Positions 7,987-16,718 of a stretch of DNA of 64,000 nt are shown here, piece after piece; positions within the stretch are counted from its first letter, which is position 1, and each line of letters opens with the position of its first letter. This DNA comes from Nanobdellota archaeon (GTDB taxonomy: Archaea > Aenigmatarchaeota > Aenigmatarchaeia > Aenigmatarchaeales > Aenigmatarchaeaceae), in NCBI GenBank assembly GCA_018901755.1, contig JAHIDZ010000020.1:1-64000 (forward strand), written 5' to 3'. The position numbers and the translations under genes are program-made. The notes beneath the pieces are model-generated. The model worked only from the letters and a program-made list of their open reading frames with translations, was not told the DNA's origin and did no database searches.

Positions 7987-8397
7987 TGAACTGAGGCTAG
8001 GTTTAGGCGATTAGCTTCTCCTTTCGGAGTTGCATCGCATTGTCCTAGTCATTGTAGACCGCGTGTAGCCCAAGGTATCCGGGCCATACGGACCTATCGT
8101 TGCCCACTCCTTCCTCTGCTTTATCAGCAGCGGTCCCAACATAGTGCTCACATTTTTGATTTCGGATTACTCCAAAGATAAAATGTGGTAGCAAATGATG
8201 GCGTGGGTCTCGCTCGTTAACCGACTTAACGGCACGCCTCAAGGTACGAGCTGACGATGGCCATGCAACACCTCTCAGCGTGTCTGGTAAGACCTTTAGC
8301 CTGACCTTCATTCTGCTGTCAACCTTGGTAAGATTTTCGGCGTCGAATCCGATTAAACCGCAGTCTCCACCTCTTGTGTGTTCCCCCGCCAATTCCC

Positions 8398-8997
8398 TTA
8401 AGTTCGTTGTAATAGAAGCTCCAATAAATGTAATTTATCTGGATGCTCAAATGGTATGAGCCTCCTAAATATTAAAAGATTATTTATTTTAGAAATATAA
8501 AACCTGTTTGTTTCTGATTTTTTATCGGCAATAAAAATTTTGCTACATTCTATTTTGTTATTTATTAGCCAATTACGAATAAATTTCAAGGATTCTTTAT
8601 TCTTTTGACTAAATCCAAGAGATTTGTCTTTTATACTTATATCACCCTCAGCATCAAAAAATCCAGCAATATAATTTTTTATGATATCTTTATTTGCATG
8701 CTTGATTATTTTTGGTGTAGACCAATATTTTTGCGGTGATATAAAATCAAACTCATTAATTAACATATTATGCACCAGCTTTGATGAAAATCTAATACGA
8801 TGATGTTTTTGTTTATATTTTAACAACCATCCAGGTTTTCCAAACAATTTATTTAAACGTTTAGAAATGGATTCTTTCAACCATCGTTTATCTTCCTCAT
8901 ACCAAACTGCGATATAATTGCGGCTTGATTTTTCATAGAAGACGCTGCCATCTCTCAAAGCACCAACAAGATATGCCAAATCAGGTTTTATTTTCAT
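8398..8997 (-). CDS. LAGLIDADG homing endonuclease of 16S intron 1
   Basis: This ~199-aa protein has two LAGLIDADG helices, LAYLVGALRDGSV near the N-terminus and KNYIAGFFDAEGDI in the middle, so it is a single-chain two-motif enzyme. I chose ATG 8997 (MKIKPDL) because the frame upstream of it runs into the 5' exon. The frame passes the 3' splice site and its stop TAA (8398-8400) lies in the downstream exon, so it can be translated only from unspliced RNA or with a different end on the excised intron. It is expected to cut intronless 16S at the 908 site. Confidence 0.92.
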   Translation of the reverse strand: MKIKPDLAYLVGALRDGSVFYEKSSRNYIAVWYEEDKRWLKESISKRLNKLFGKPGWLLKYKQKHHRIRFSSKLVHNMLINEFDFISPQKYWSTPKIIKHANKDIIKNYIAGFFDAEGDISIKDKSLGFSQKNKESLKFIRNWLINNKIECSKIFIADKKSETNRFYISKINNLLIFRRLIPFEHPDKLHLLELLLQRT

Positions 8998-9024
8998 ATA
9001 AATGATTAATGGAACTTCTACTAT
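8404..9024 (-). other. 16S intron 1 at position 908 (621 nt)
   Basis: Splicing GGTTGAA to ACTTAAGG restores the conserved archaeal GGTTGAAACTTAA(A/G)GG core. The central helix is exon GTTG with intron CAAC, the bulges are AA^A and GA^A, and the inner helix is 13 pairs. The site lies between E. coli 908 and 909, a known archaeal rRNA intron position. Confidence 0.95.
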
Positions 9025-9908
9025 TTCAACCTTGCGGCCGTACTCCCCAGGTGGTCCGCTTAACACCTACGCTCCGTCACCACAAACTCACGTAGAGTTC
9101 GTGACGACAAGCGGACAACGTTTACAGCGTGGACTACACGGGTATCTAATCCGTTTTGCTCCCCACGCTTTCGTCCCTCACTGTCAGACTCGTTCCAGGT
9201 GGGCGCCTTCGCCACCGGTGGTCCTCCGTGGATTAAAGGATTTAACCCCTACTCACAGAATACCCCCACCCCCTCCCGATCTCAAGTTTAGCAGTTTTCC
9301 CAGCATGCCTGACAGTTTGCTGCCAGATTTCACCAGGAACTTGATAAACCAGCTACGGACGCTTTAGACCCAATAATCGTGATCACCATTTGTGGCGCAG
9401 GTATTACCGCGGCGGCTGGCACCTGTCTTGCCCACCACTTATTCCTCTAGCTTTTTGGACTAAAGAAAAGATTATGCTGTGCATAATCACTCAGGGTTCC
9501 CTTCTCACACGCTAATGAATTGGAAAGTTTTCGCGCCTGCTGCGTCCCGTAGGACCTGCCTTCATGTCTCAGAAGGCATCTCGAGGCTCCCACTTTCATG
9601 GCCCCTACGCGTTATAAGTTTGTGAGTAGTTTAAACTCACAACAGCTTGATACGCCGCAGCCCCATTCTTAGACGCCGAAGCTTTTATTGTTGATACATT
9701 CCAGTATTCGACAACTATGGAGTATTAGCCTCACTTTCGCAAGATTATCCTCCATCTAAGATTAGGTTAGCTACGTGTTACTGAGCAGTTCGGCGAGGTC
9801 TTTCACCTCTCGCCTCGCATGGCTTAATCGAACCCTGATAACAGTGATCTCCGGCAGGATCAACCGGAATTAAATTGTGCGGGATTGCACTTTATTATTA
9901 TGTCATTT

Positions 9909-9946
9909 TTAACACAGAAGTTCTTTGCACATCCTTACTACATCAG
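9909..9946 (-). other. 16S leader half of pre-rRNA processing stem
   Basis: It pairs with the trailer at 6745-6788 through CTGA, TGTAGTAAGGATGT, GCAAA and TTCTGTGTTAA blocks with a few bulged bases. This is the expected precursor stem around archaeal 16S. Confidence 0.8.
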
Positions 9947-10048
9947 CCAAAAATGTTAACTATTGACGTCACTTTATAACTGTAAGCAGAAATAAGTTTT
10001 TCATACCTAGCACTCGGTGCCGAATCTAACTTAAACGCCGCCACAGCG

Positions 10049-10059
10049 TAAATATATAG
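10049..10059 (-). promoter_or_regulatory. Probable TATA box of the 16S gene
   Basis: CTATATATTTA on the minus strand lies about 140 bases upstream of the leader stem and is followed about 25 bases later by a GC-rich start region (GGCGGCGTT). It is the best TATA element between 16S and the convergently placed antiporter gene. Confidence 0.5.
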
Positions 10060-10074
10060 AAGTTATTAACCTTT

Positions 10075-11313
10075 TTAAAGCTTACGCTTTTTCTCAACTT
10101 TTTCAGTTTTCAAATTTTTTTCTTCTTCTTTTATTTCGGGCTTATAAAAAACTTTAATTGCAATTGCAGAATAAATAACTGTAGATAATATCACTATGAA
10201 AACTATATCTGAAATTAAATATCCTTGTTCCATTCCATATTGAATTGGCAATTGTGCTAAAACTGCTGCAGCCAAACCTTTTGGTGTCATTATCTTTACA
10301 ATATTCATTTCCATTTCACTTATCTTCGTTCCAAACATACTAATTTTTACAGCTAAAATTCTTATAAGTATTGCAACAACTGAAATAGCAATTCCATATA
10401 TTGCATATATCGGATTAAAACTACTTATCAAACCAAGATAAACAAAGAAGAATGATCTTACAAAAAATGTTATTTCGTTATTAAATGTTTTTATAATTGG
10501 CCCGATGCTAATTTCTTTTTTTAGTTTTAATCCTTTTGTTATTATTGTTCCATTTCCTAACATTATACCAAAGAATAACATTGCAATAGCACCTGAACCA
10601 GATATTGTTTCAACAAACGAATAAAGTAAAAATAGTGTAGCAAGTGTTAACATATAATCAAATGGTTTACCTTTAAGAAAATCTAACACAAATAACCATA
10701 TCAAACCAGCAACAGCGCCAGCTACTAAACCTATTGAAAATGATGCAGTTATTGTATGCAATATATCATTTGTTACAGTTGATGTAATTGTCTGAATTAA
10801 TGCCATCGATATTACTATACAGAGAGGGTCTGAAATAATTGATTCTAATTCTAATAATGTTTTTACTTCTTCCTTAATTTTTAAACTAGCTACAAGTGAT
10901 ATGACACCAGCTGAAGATGTTCCTCCTAATATTGCACCTAAAAGAAATCCGGTTAATAAATCAAATTTGAATAGAAGCATGGCTATTCCGCCAATAATAG
11001 TAATAGATAAAAATAGTCCCATTACTGATAATAATGTTGCTCTTGGCACACCACGTATGATAGTAAATATATTCATATTAAGTCCCGCGTCAAATAATAT
11101 GAATAGAATAGCAATAGCCGACAGTAGTGGTGATACCGCTATAAACAATGCTCTATCTAAAAGACCAAAAACTGGACCAACTAACAAACCAAATATTAAT
11201 AACCAAACAATATCAGGTATTTTAGTTTTATCAAAAATTATATTTCCTATATATCCTAAAAATATTGTAGCTCCAAAAAGTGCAAGAGCGCCCAATGCTA
11301 ACTGAATGTCCAT
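10075..11313 (-). CDS. Cation:proton antiporter (CPA family, Na+/H+ type)
   Basis: This 412-aa polytopic membrane protein has about 12 hydrophobic segments. Typical CPA features are GLLVGPVFG near helix 2-3, LFDAGLNMN in helix 3-4, GAILGGTSSAGVISLV, and PKGLAAAVLAQLPI near the C-terminus. It likely exchanges Na+ (or K+) for protons across the cytoplasmic membrane. A charged tail (KEEEKNLKTEKVEKKRKL) ends the protein. It is divergent from the Ca2+/Na+ antiporter at 11406, so the two ion transporters share an intergenic promoter region. Confidence 0.9.
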   Translation of the reverse strand: MDIQLALGALALFGATIFLGYIGNIIFDKTKIPDIVWLLIFGLLVGPVFGLLDRALFIAVSPLLSAIAILFILFDAGLNMNIFTIIRGVPRATLLSVMGLFLSITIIGGIAMLLFKFDLLTGFLLGAILGGTSSAGVISLVASLKIKEEVKTLLELESIISDPLCIVISMALIQTITSTVTNDILHTITASFSIGLVAGAVAGLIWLFVLDFLKGKPFDYMLTLATLFLLYSFVETISGSGAIAMLFFGIMLGNGTIITKGLKLKKEISIGPIIKTFNNEITFFVRSFFFVYLGLISSFNPIYAIYGIAISVVAILIRILAVKISMFGTKISEMEMNIVKIMTPKGLAAAVLAQLPIQYGMEQGYLISDIVFIVILSTVIYSAIAIKVFYKPEIKEEEKNLKTEKVEKKRKL

Positions 11314-11405
11314 AATTCTATATCGTTATTTATAATATAAATAAGATGTATCTGTATTACAAATCTTTATATTGAAAAACTCTTATTATTAGTTAAGGTA
11401 TTTAT

Positions 11406-12350
11406 ATGATATTTCAGATAACAACTTTACTAATTTCATTATTGTTTTTAGTAAAATCAAGCAATTTGACTATAAAATATTCCATAAAACTTTCTCATCT
11501 ACTAGGAATAAGCAGACTAGCTATAGGGTTTCTATTCATATCATTGGTTACAACACTACCAGAAATAACCATTGGTATTATGGCTAGTGCTAGTGGAAAT
11601 GGACTACTTAGTGTTGGAAATCTTCTTGGTTCTGGTATAGTGAATATATCTCTAGTATTCGGTGTTATATTATTACTAGCGAACATATCGATACGAAAAG
11701 AAGATTATAAAGAAATAGTTAGATCTATTTCAGTTGTATCTATCATTGTTCTGTTTTTATTATTTCTAGGAGAATTAGACATTATATTTGGTTTAGTTTG
11801 CATAATAGTATTCGTACTCTTTTTCCACAGTGTATACAAAAGTAACTATCATCTTAAAACTAAAACTAAAAGATATACTGGATTAAAAACCGTTGAAACA
11901 GTTAAAACACTTTTCTTTGCTTTCTTTTCTATAATGATTGTTGTTATTAGTGCAAAGTTCTTAACAGATTCTGCTGTAGCAATTTCTCAAATTCTTAACG
12001 TGCCTGAAGCATTGATAGGAGCAAGTATTATCGCGATTGGAACATCGGTACCAGAACTATCAATAGCAATTGTTGCCATCCGAAAAAAGAATTATTCAAT
12101 GGCAATTGGAGATGTCATGGGAGCAACAGCTATAGACATGACACTTGTTATGGGCATTACCTCATTATTTGGAACGGTACTAATGGGCCCAGTAGCTAAC
12201 TTTTTAATAGCATTCTTACTGTTTTCCGGTATGGCTCTCCTATTTTTAACAGCAAAAATAAAATGTAGAAGAATCGATGGAATTATACTTATTTCAATTT
12301 TCATTCTATTTTTAATTGGACTAATTAACTATCAATTATTCTTTATATAA
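11406..12350 (+). CDS. CaCA family calcium/sodium antiporter
   Basis: This 314-aa protein has two homologous halves. Each alpha-repeat is visible: TTLPEITIGIMASASGNG with GNLLGSGIVN in the first, and IGTSVPELSIAIVAIRKKN with GDVMGATAID in the second. This is the YrbG/NCX_Mj type that exchanges Ca2+ for Na+. Length and about 10 membrane helices fit. It begins a plus-strand run of four transport and regulatory genes ending at the CBS protein. Confidence 0.92.
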   Translation: MIFQITTLLISLLFLVKSSNLTIKYSIKLSHLLGISRLAIGFLFISLVTTLPEITIGIMASASGNGLLSVGNLLGSGIVNISLVFGVILLLANISIRKEDYKEIVRSISVVSIIVLFLLFLGELDIIFGLVCIIVFVLFFHSVYKSNYHLKTKTKRYTGLKTVETVKTLFFAFFSIMIVVISAKFLTDSAVAISQILNVPEALIGASIIAIGTSVPELSIAIVAIRKKNYSMAIGDVMGATAIDMTLVMGITSLFGTVLMGPVANFLIAFLLFSGMALLFLTAKIKCRRIDGIILISIFILFLIGLINYQLFFI

Positions 12351-12370
12351 TGGATTTCTGAATAATTATT

Positions 12371-14224
12371 ATGGCGCAATTGAAGAAAGATATTGGATTT
12401 AAAACATTATTACTTCTTACAATAAATGCAATACTCGGAACAGGCATATTCTTTCTCCCCGCGCTTGGTGCATTACATTCAGGACCGGCCTCAATATTGT
12501 CTTGGATAATAATGTCAATTGTTGCAATCTTTATTTCATTTTATTTTGCAGAACTTGTAAGTATGTTCCCTAAAGCTGGTGGAACATATGAGTTTGTAAA
12601 ACAATCATTCGGTGAAGTGCCTTCTTTTCTAATTGGTTGGATTTCATGGGTTATTGCTAATATAACTACCGCAATGTTAATCGTGGGTGCTGTTTATTAT
12701 CTTTTACCTGGCGCATCATTCCTAGTTAGTTTATTAGTATCAGTTTTCTTCATATTGCTTTTCAATTTTATAAATTACCGTGGAATAAAACAAAGTTCAA
12801 AAATGGTAATGTTATTTGGTATATCTACCATATCCGTAGTTTTGTTGTTATCAATATCTGGTTTATTTTTTATTAAAACTTCCAACTATACTCCATTTTT
12901 TGTATTTCCAGCATCTACAATATTTCTTACTATATTTTTTATAGCTGAAACATATTTTGGATGGGAAACTACAACTTTCCTAGCCGAAGAAGTAAAGGAT
13001 GCTAAAAGAATACTTCCAAAAACACTTATTGTAGCAACAGTAATCATATCAATATTAGCAATCTTATTAACAGTTGTTTCACTTGGTGTTATAAATTGGA
13101 GCACATTTAGTTTAGAAAAAGCACCACTTGTCTCTTTGGCTGCCGTTATATTTGGAAATGATATTGCAAAAATTCTATCTGTTATTATATTTATTCCAAT
13201 CATCGGAACAGCTGCCGGATGGATAGTATCTTCACCTAGACTTTTGTTTGCAATGGCAAGAGATAATGTCTTTATATCTGATGTGAAAAAAATACATCCT
13301 AAATATGGAACACCACATATTGCAATACTACTTCAAACAATAATGACAATATTACTAACACTAGTTGCATTTGGGAATTATACTTACCTACTGTCATTAT
13401 TACTCCCACTCGTTCTAATAATGTATTCAGTAGTTCTTGCATCAGTTATCAAATTAAGAATAACAAAACCTAAATTAAAAAGATATTTCAGAGCACCATT
13501 TGGAATAATAGGACCAGCATCTCTAATTGTATTTTTCATATATTTATCAATTCTATGGTTGCAGGAATCAAATATAATTGATATATTCCTATTTGCCATA
13601 GGTTTAATATTATTGGGTATACCTGCATACATTATAATTAAGTTGCAAACAGATCGTAAATTTATAGAAAAATTCTTCGATAGAATAGGACCAATATATA
13701 ATTTTTATGTATTAAAATTACTAATACGATCGAAACATAGAAACGAAGCAATAGAACATGCAAATATAGATTTTAATGATATTGTATTAGATTATGGTTG
13801 CGCAAGCGGTGCACTAACAAAAAAATTATCTAGTATAGCCAAGCATGTAATTGCTGCTGATATATCTCAAGGTCAATTGAAAAGAGCAATTAAAAAATTA
13901 AAATATAATACACCAAATATTACATACATTAAAACTTCTCGGGCGGCACCTTTCAAAAGAAATATGTTCGATAAAATTATTTCTATAATAGCATTAAGCT
14001 ATTTCATAAATCCGAGAAAAGAATTAAGAAAGCTCTATATCTGTTTAAACCCAGGTGGAATAGCAAGCTTTCTCACAATTATTGCTCCGACAATAACAAC
14101 ACATCCATTCTTAAAACATGATAATGAAATAAAAACTGTTTTCAAGGAAGCAGGCTTCAGAGATATTATCGTTGAAAGAAAAGGAAGATTTGTAAAATAC
14201 ATTTATATAACAGCGAAGAAATAA
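12371..14224 (+). CDS. APC-type amino acid permease fused to a class I methyltransferase
   Basis: Residues 1 to about 425 are a 12-helix APC transporter, with GTGIFFLP in helix 1 and PKAGGTYEFVKQSFGE after helix 2. Residues about 430-617 form a soluble SAM-dependent methyltransferase: DYGCASGALTKKL (motif I), IAADISQGQL (motif II) and LNPGGIASFLTI (motif post II). Both modules are in one uninterrupted frame, with no start or ribosome-binding site at the junction. APC proteins usually end near 430-480 aa. The methylated substrate is unknown; a role near the membrane is inferred. Confidence 0.85.
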   Translation: MAQLKKDIGFKTLLLLTINAILGTGIFFLPALGALHSGPASILSWIIMSIVAIFISFYFAELVSMFPKAGGTYEFVKQSFGEVPSFLIGWISWVIANITTAMLIVGAVYYLLPGASFLVSLLVSVFFILLFNFINYRGIKQSSKMVMLFGISTISVVLLLSISGLFFIKTSNYTPFFVFPASTIFLTIFFIAETYFGWETTTFLAEEVKDAKRILPKTLIVATVIISILAILLTVVSLGVINWSTFSLEKAPLVSLAAVIFGNDIAKILSVIIFIPIIGTAAGWIVSSPRLLFAMARDNVFISDVKKIHPKYGTPHIAILLQTIMTILLTLVAFGNYTYLLSLLLPLVLIMYSVVLASVIKLRITKPKLKRYFRAPFGIIGPASLIVFFIYLSILWLQESNIIDIFLFAIGLILLGIPAYIIIKLQTDRKFIEKFFDRIGPIYNFYVLKLLIRSKHRNEAIEHANIDFNDIVLDYGCASGALTKKLSSIAKHVIAADISQGQLKRAIKKLKYNTPNITYIKTSRAAPFKRNMFDKIISIIALSYFINPRKELRKLYICLNPGGIASFLTIIAPTITTHPFLKHDNEIKTVFKEAGFRDIIVERKGRFVKYIYITAKK

Positions 14225-14231
14225 TTAGTTT

Positions 14232-14693
14232 ATGCTAGTAAAGAACATAATGACTAAAAAAGTTATATCTGTTAAAGAAATGGATAGCCTAGAAGATGTT
14301 CTTAAAAAATTCTCAAAAAATAACATAACAGGAGTTCCTGTTGTAGACGCAAATGGTAAATTGAAAGGAACTGTAACAGAATCAGATGTGCTTAAAACAA
14401 TAGATATATGTCTACCTAAAATTAGATTTGATAACCAATCATCATTTTCTTTAATCCTTGAATTTGTAAAAAAGCCAAATATCGAACTATTAAAACAAGG
14501 AAAACATTGTAAAAAAATTAAAGTAAAAGAATTTATGAACAAAGATGTTGTAACCATTGCTCCTAATGAAGATATTACAAAAGCGGCTCAGCTTATGAAT
14601 AGAATTGATATCAATAGATTAATTGTTGTAGATAATGGAAAAGTTGTCGGTATTATAGCAAGAGCCGATATCATACGATCTCTGGCGAAATAA
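14232..14693 (+). CDS. Two-CBS-domain protein
   Basis: This 153-aa protein has two CBS modules. The first, residues 1-60, starts VKNIMTKKVISVKEMDSLEDVL, quoted in part as KNIMTKKVISV, and has GVPVVDANGKLKGTVTESD. The second, about 98-153, has KVKEFMNKDVVTIAP and LIVVDNGKVVGIIARADI. CBS pairs bind adenosine nucleotides and often gate transporters. It lies 7 nt after the permease fusion and probably in the same transcript, so regulating that transporter is plausible but not shown. Confidence 0.9.
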   Translation: MLVKNIMTKKVISVKEMDSLEDVLKKFSKNNITGVPVVDANGKLKGTVTESDVLKTIDICLPKIRFDNQSSFSLILEFVKKPNIELLKQGKHCKKIKVKEFMNKDVVTIAPNEDITKAAQLMNRIDINRLIVVDNGKVVGIIARADIIRSLAK

Positions 14694-14694
14694 A

Positions 14695-15339
14695 TTATTT
14701 ATTCAATTTAACTATATATGAAATGTCTAATTTCTTTAACTCTATTATATTCAGCTTTGCTTTATTGAATATCTCTCTTAATTGTTTTTCAGTAAATTGC
14801 TCAGAAATACCAACATCATACTTACTCTCATAATGCACTGTGGTTCCTTCTATTTTCTTTATTGGGAAATTAACTTTTTTATAGAGTTTCATTCTTTCCT
14901 CAAATGCATTCTCAGAGAAAACACTTATTATTATAGTTCCATTATCTTTCATAACTCTTTTCATTTCATCAAGAATCTTAAATTTATCATCTCCAAAGTT
15001 AGCGAACGTAGTCATACATATTACATAATCAAATGATTTATCTTCAAAAGGAAGACCTTTAGCTTCAGCGAATATTATCTTAACTTGTGAATATTTTGAA
15101 AATTCTTTGTTAACTATTTCAATAGATTCTTTATCATGTTCTATACCAGTAAGATTTTTCGTTACAGAAAGTATATCCTTTAAACTTCTCCCATCACCAC
15201 ACCCAATTTCTAAAACAGTTGCATCTTTTGTTATATTTGAACGCAAATATTCTCCTTCTTCTTTAAACCATTTTATATAAGAATCCGGTAAAGTATTCAA
15301 CACATCTTTCCACATTTCAATATCATATTCTTTTGACAT
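14695..15339 (-). CDS. Class I SAM-dependent methyltransferase
   Basis: This 214-aa protein has VLEIGCGDGRSLKDIL (motif I), TGIEHDKESIEI (motif II) and FDYVICMTTFANFGDD (motif IV region), the layout of small-molecule or UbiE-like methyltransferases. The substrate cannot be read from sequence. It ends 1 nt from the convergent CBS gene and starts just downstream of tRNA-His on the same strand. Confidence 0.85.
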   Translation of the reverse strand: MSKEYDIEMWKDVLNTLPDSYIKWFKEEGEYLRSNITKDATVLEIGCGDGRSLKDILSVTKNLTGIEHDKESIEIVNKEFSKYSQVKIIFAEAKGLPFEDKSFDYVICMTTFANFGDDKFKILDEMKRVMKDNGTIIISVFSENAFEERMKLYKKVNFPIKKIEGTTVHYESKYDVGISEQFTEKQLREIFNKAKLNIIELKKLDISYIVKLNK

Positions 15340-15355
15340 ATGATGATCACAATAA

Positions 15356-15431
15356 TGGGGCCGCGAACGAGATTCGAACTCGTGTCAAAAGCTCCACAGG
15401 CTTTCATCCTAACCACTGGACGATCGCGGCC
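15356..15431 (-). tRNA. tRNA-His(GTG), no intron
   Basis: The anticodon loop is CTGTGGA with stem AAAGC/GCTTT. The acceptor GCCGCGA/TCGCGGC is preceded by an encoded extra G opposite C73, the G-1:C73 pair that identifies tRNA-His. CCA is encoded. It is the only tRNA in the window without an intron. Confidence 0.95.
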
Positions 15432-15468
15432 ATAACTAAGAATTAATTGTTCTTTGAATTTTAAAAGC

Positions 15469-16065
15469 TTACGATATGACCAAACATATGTTCTGACTAT
15501 CATTTTCAGTCAATTTTTGTTCTACTTTAAAACCAGCTTTCTTTACAAGTTTTAGAAGTTCTTCTTCATCAAAAAGATAATAATATCTTGCATAAGTTGT
15601 TCCTTTGTATGTCCATGGTTCCATTATCTCTTTTCCTTTAGCTAAGTTTTCTTTAGTATTTTTATTCCAAACCGCTAAAAAACATTTCCCATTTAGAACA
15701 CGTCTAACTTCTTTCAGTGAAGCCAGATGTTCCTTTGGATGTATGTGCTGAAGGGCCTTCGAGTATATAATATAGGAGAAAAAACGATCTGAAAATGGTA
15801 TTTTTCGTGCATCCGCAACTTGCAAATTAACAATCATTCGATTCTTCGTGCAAAACATTCTAGCTTCATCTATCATTTTCTCTGAGAAATCTATACCATA
15901 TAATTCAGAATTCTTGAATATCGTTAAATTAACACAATTACCGCAGCCAAGATCAAGTATTTTTCCTTCCCAATTACTAACTTTCATTATCTCTATTGGA
16001 TGTGGTCTCTGATGTTTATTAGACCAATCTTCAGATATCTCATCATAAACTTCATGTAATTGCAT
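15469..16065 (-). CDS. Methyltransferase resembling Trm9/ALKBH8-type wobble-uridine enzyme
   Basis: This 198-aa protein begins LHEVYDEISEDWSNKHQRPHP, quoted in part as HEVYDEISEDW, close to the start of Trm9-like tRNA methyltransferases, and has DLGCGNC as motif I and YSKALQHIHPKEH. The YYYLFDEEELLKLVKKAGF tail also fits. Trm9 finishes the mcm5U34 modification that starts with Elp3 chemistry; an Elp3 gene lies about 650 nt away, which supports the reading. A generic methyltransferase remains possible. Confidence 0.7.
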   Translation of the reverse strand: MQLHEVYDEISEDWSNKHQRPHPIEIMKVSNWEGKILDLGCGNCVNLTIFKNSELYGIDFSEKMIDEARMFCTKNRMIVNLQVADARKIPFSDRFFSYIIYSKALQHIHPKEHLASLKEVRRVLNGKCFLAVWNKNTKENLAKGKEIMEPWTYKGTTYARYYYLFDEEELLKLVKKAGFKVEQKLTENDSQNICLVIS

Positions 16066-16070
16066 AATTA

Positions 16071-16673
16071 TTATTTCTGTTCTTTAGAACTGCGTTTCGG
16101 TTCTTCAGAATTACGATATATGATTCCATTAAATAATCTTAACAAAATCTCTAATACATATACAAATAATAAATATCTCAAAACAAGAGGAAATAGAAGC
16201 GGAAAAGTAGAGATTCTTTCTATTACGAGCTCCATCGAAAAATAGGTAGGATCAACTATGAATATACCCAAAAGTACAAATGGTATTAGTTTTGCCAGAT
16301 CCTTAGAAAGATCTTCATTATAATATGCGGCCATTCTTACAGCTGATACAATAGTTATAGACGCTAACAACACATTCTCAATAGACATATTTTTTGCTAA
16401 AAGAAACAAAAAAACTGAAAGTAATAAAAACCATAAAAATGATACCAGCGGGAACAATATCAGATATTTTATAACATATCCACCAATTCCCTTCTTTTCG
16501 AATATTTCTTTCTTAGCCAAATTCCGATAAAAGTGCCATATTACTATTGCATAAAGAACCATACCAATTGAATATGCTAAAAGTGTTATTAGTTGACTTT
16601 CATAACCTAAAAATATCATAGATAAAAACTGATTTATGCTTGCAATAATTCCCGATGGATCAACCATAAACAA
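16071..16673 (-). CDS. Polytopic membrane protein, unknown function
   Basis: This 200-aa protein has about five hydrophobic segments and a basic, Ser/Lys-rich C-terminus (EEPKRSSKEQK). I recognise no family motif. It is 5 nt upstream of the Trm9-like gene on the same strand, so the two are probably co-transcribed, and it is divergent from elp3. Confidence 0.6.
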   Translation of the reverse strand: MFMVDPSGIIASINQFLSMIFLGYESQLITLLAYSIGMVLYAIVIWHFYRNLAKKEIFEKKGIGGYVIKYLILFPLVSFLWFLLLSVFLFLLAKNMSIENVLLASITIVSAVRMAAYYNEDLSKDLAKLIPFVLLGIFIVDPTYFSMELVIERISTFPLLFPLVLRYLLFVYVLEILLRLFNGIIYRNSEEPKRSSKEQK

Positions 16674-16718
16674 TCATATCAGTCTTGGTTTATATATTTT
16701 GCTGAAACATAAAGAATC

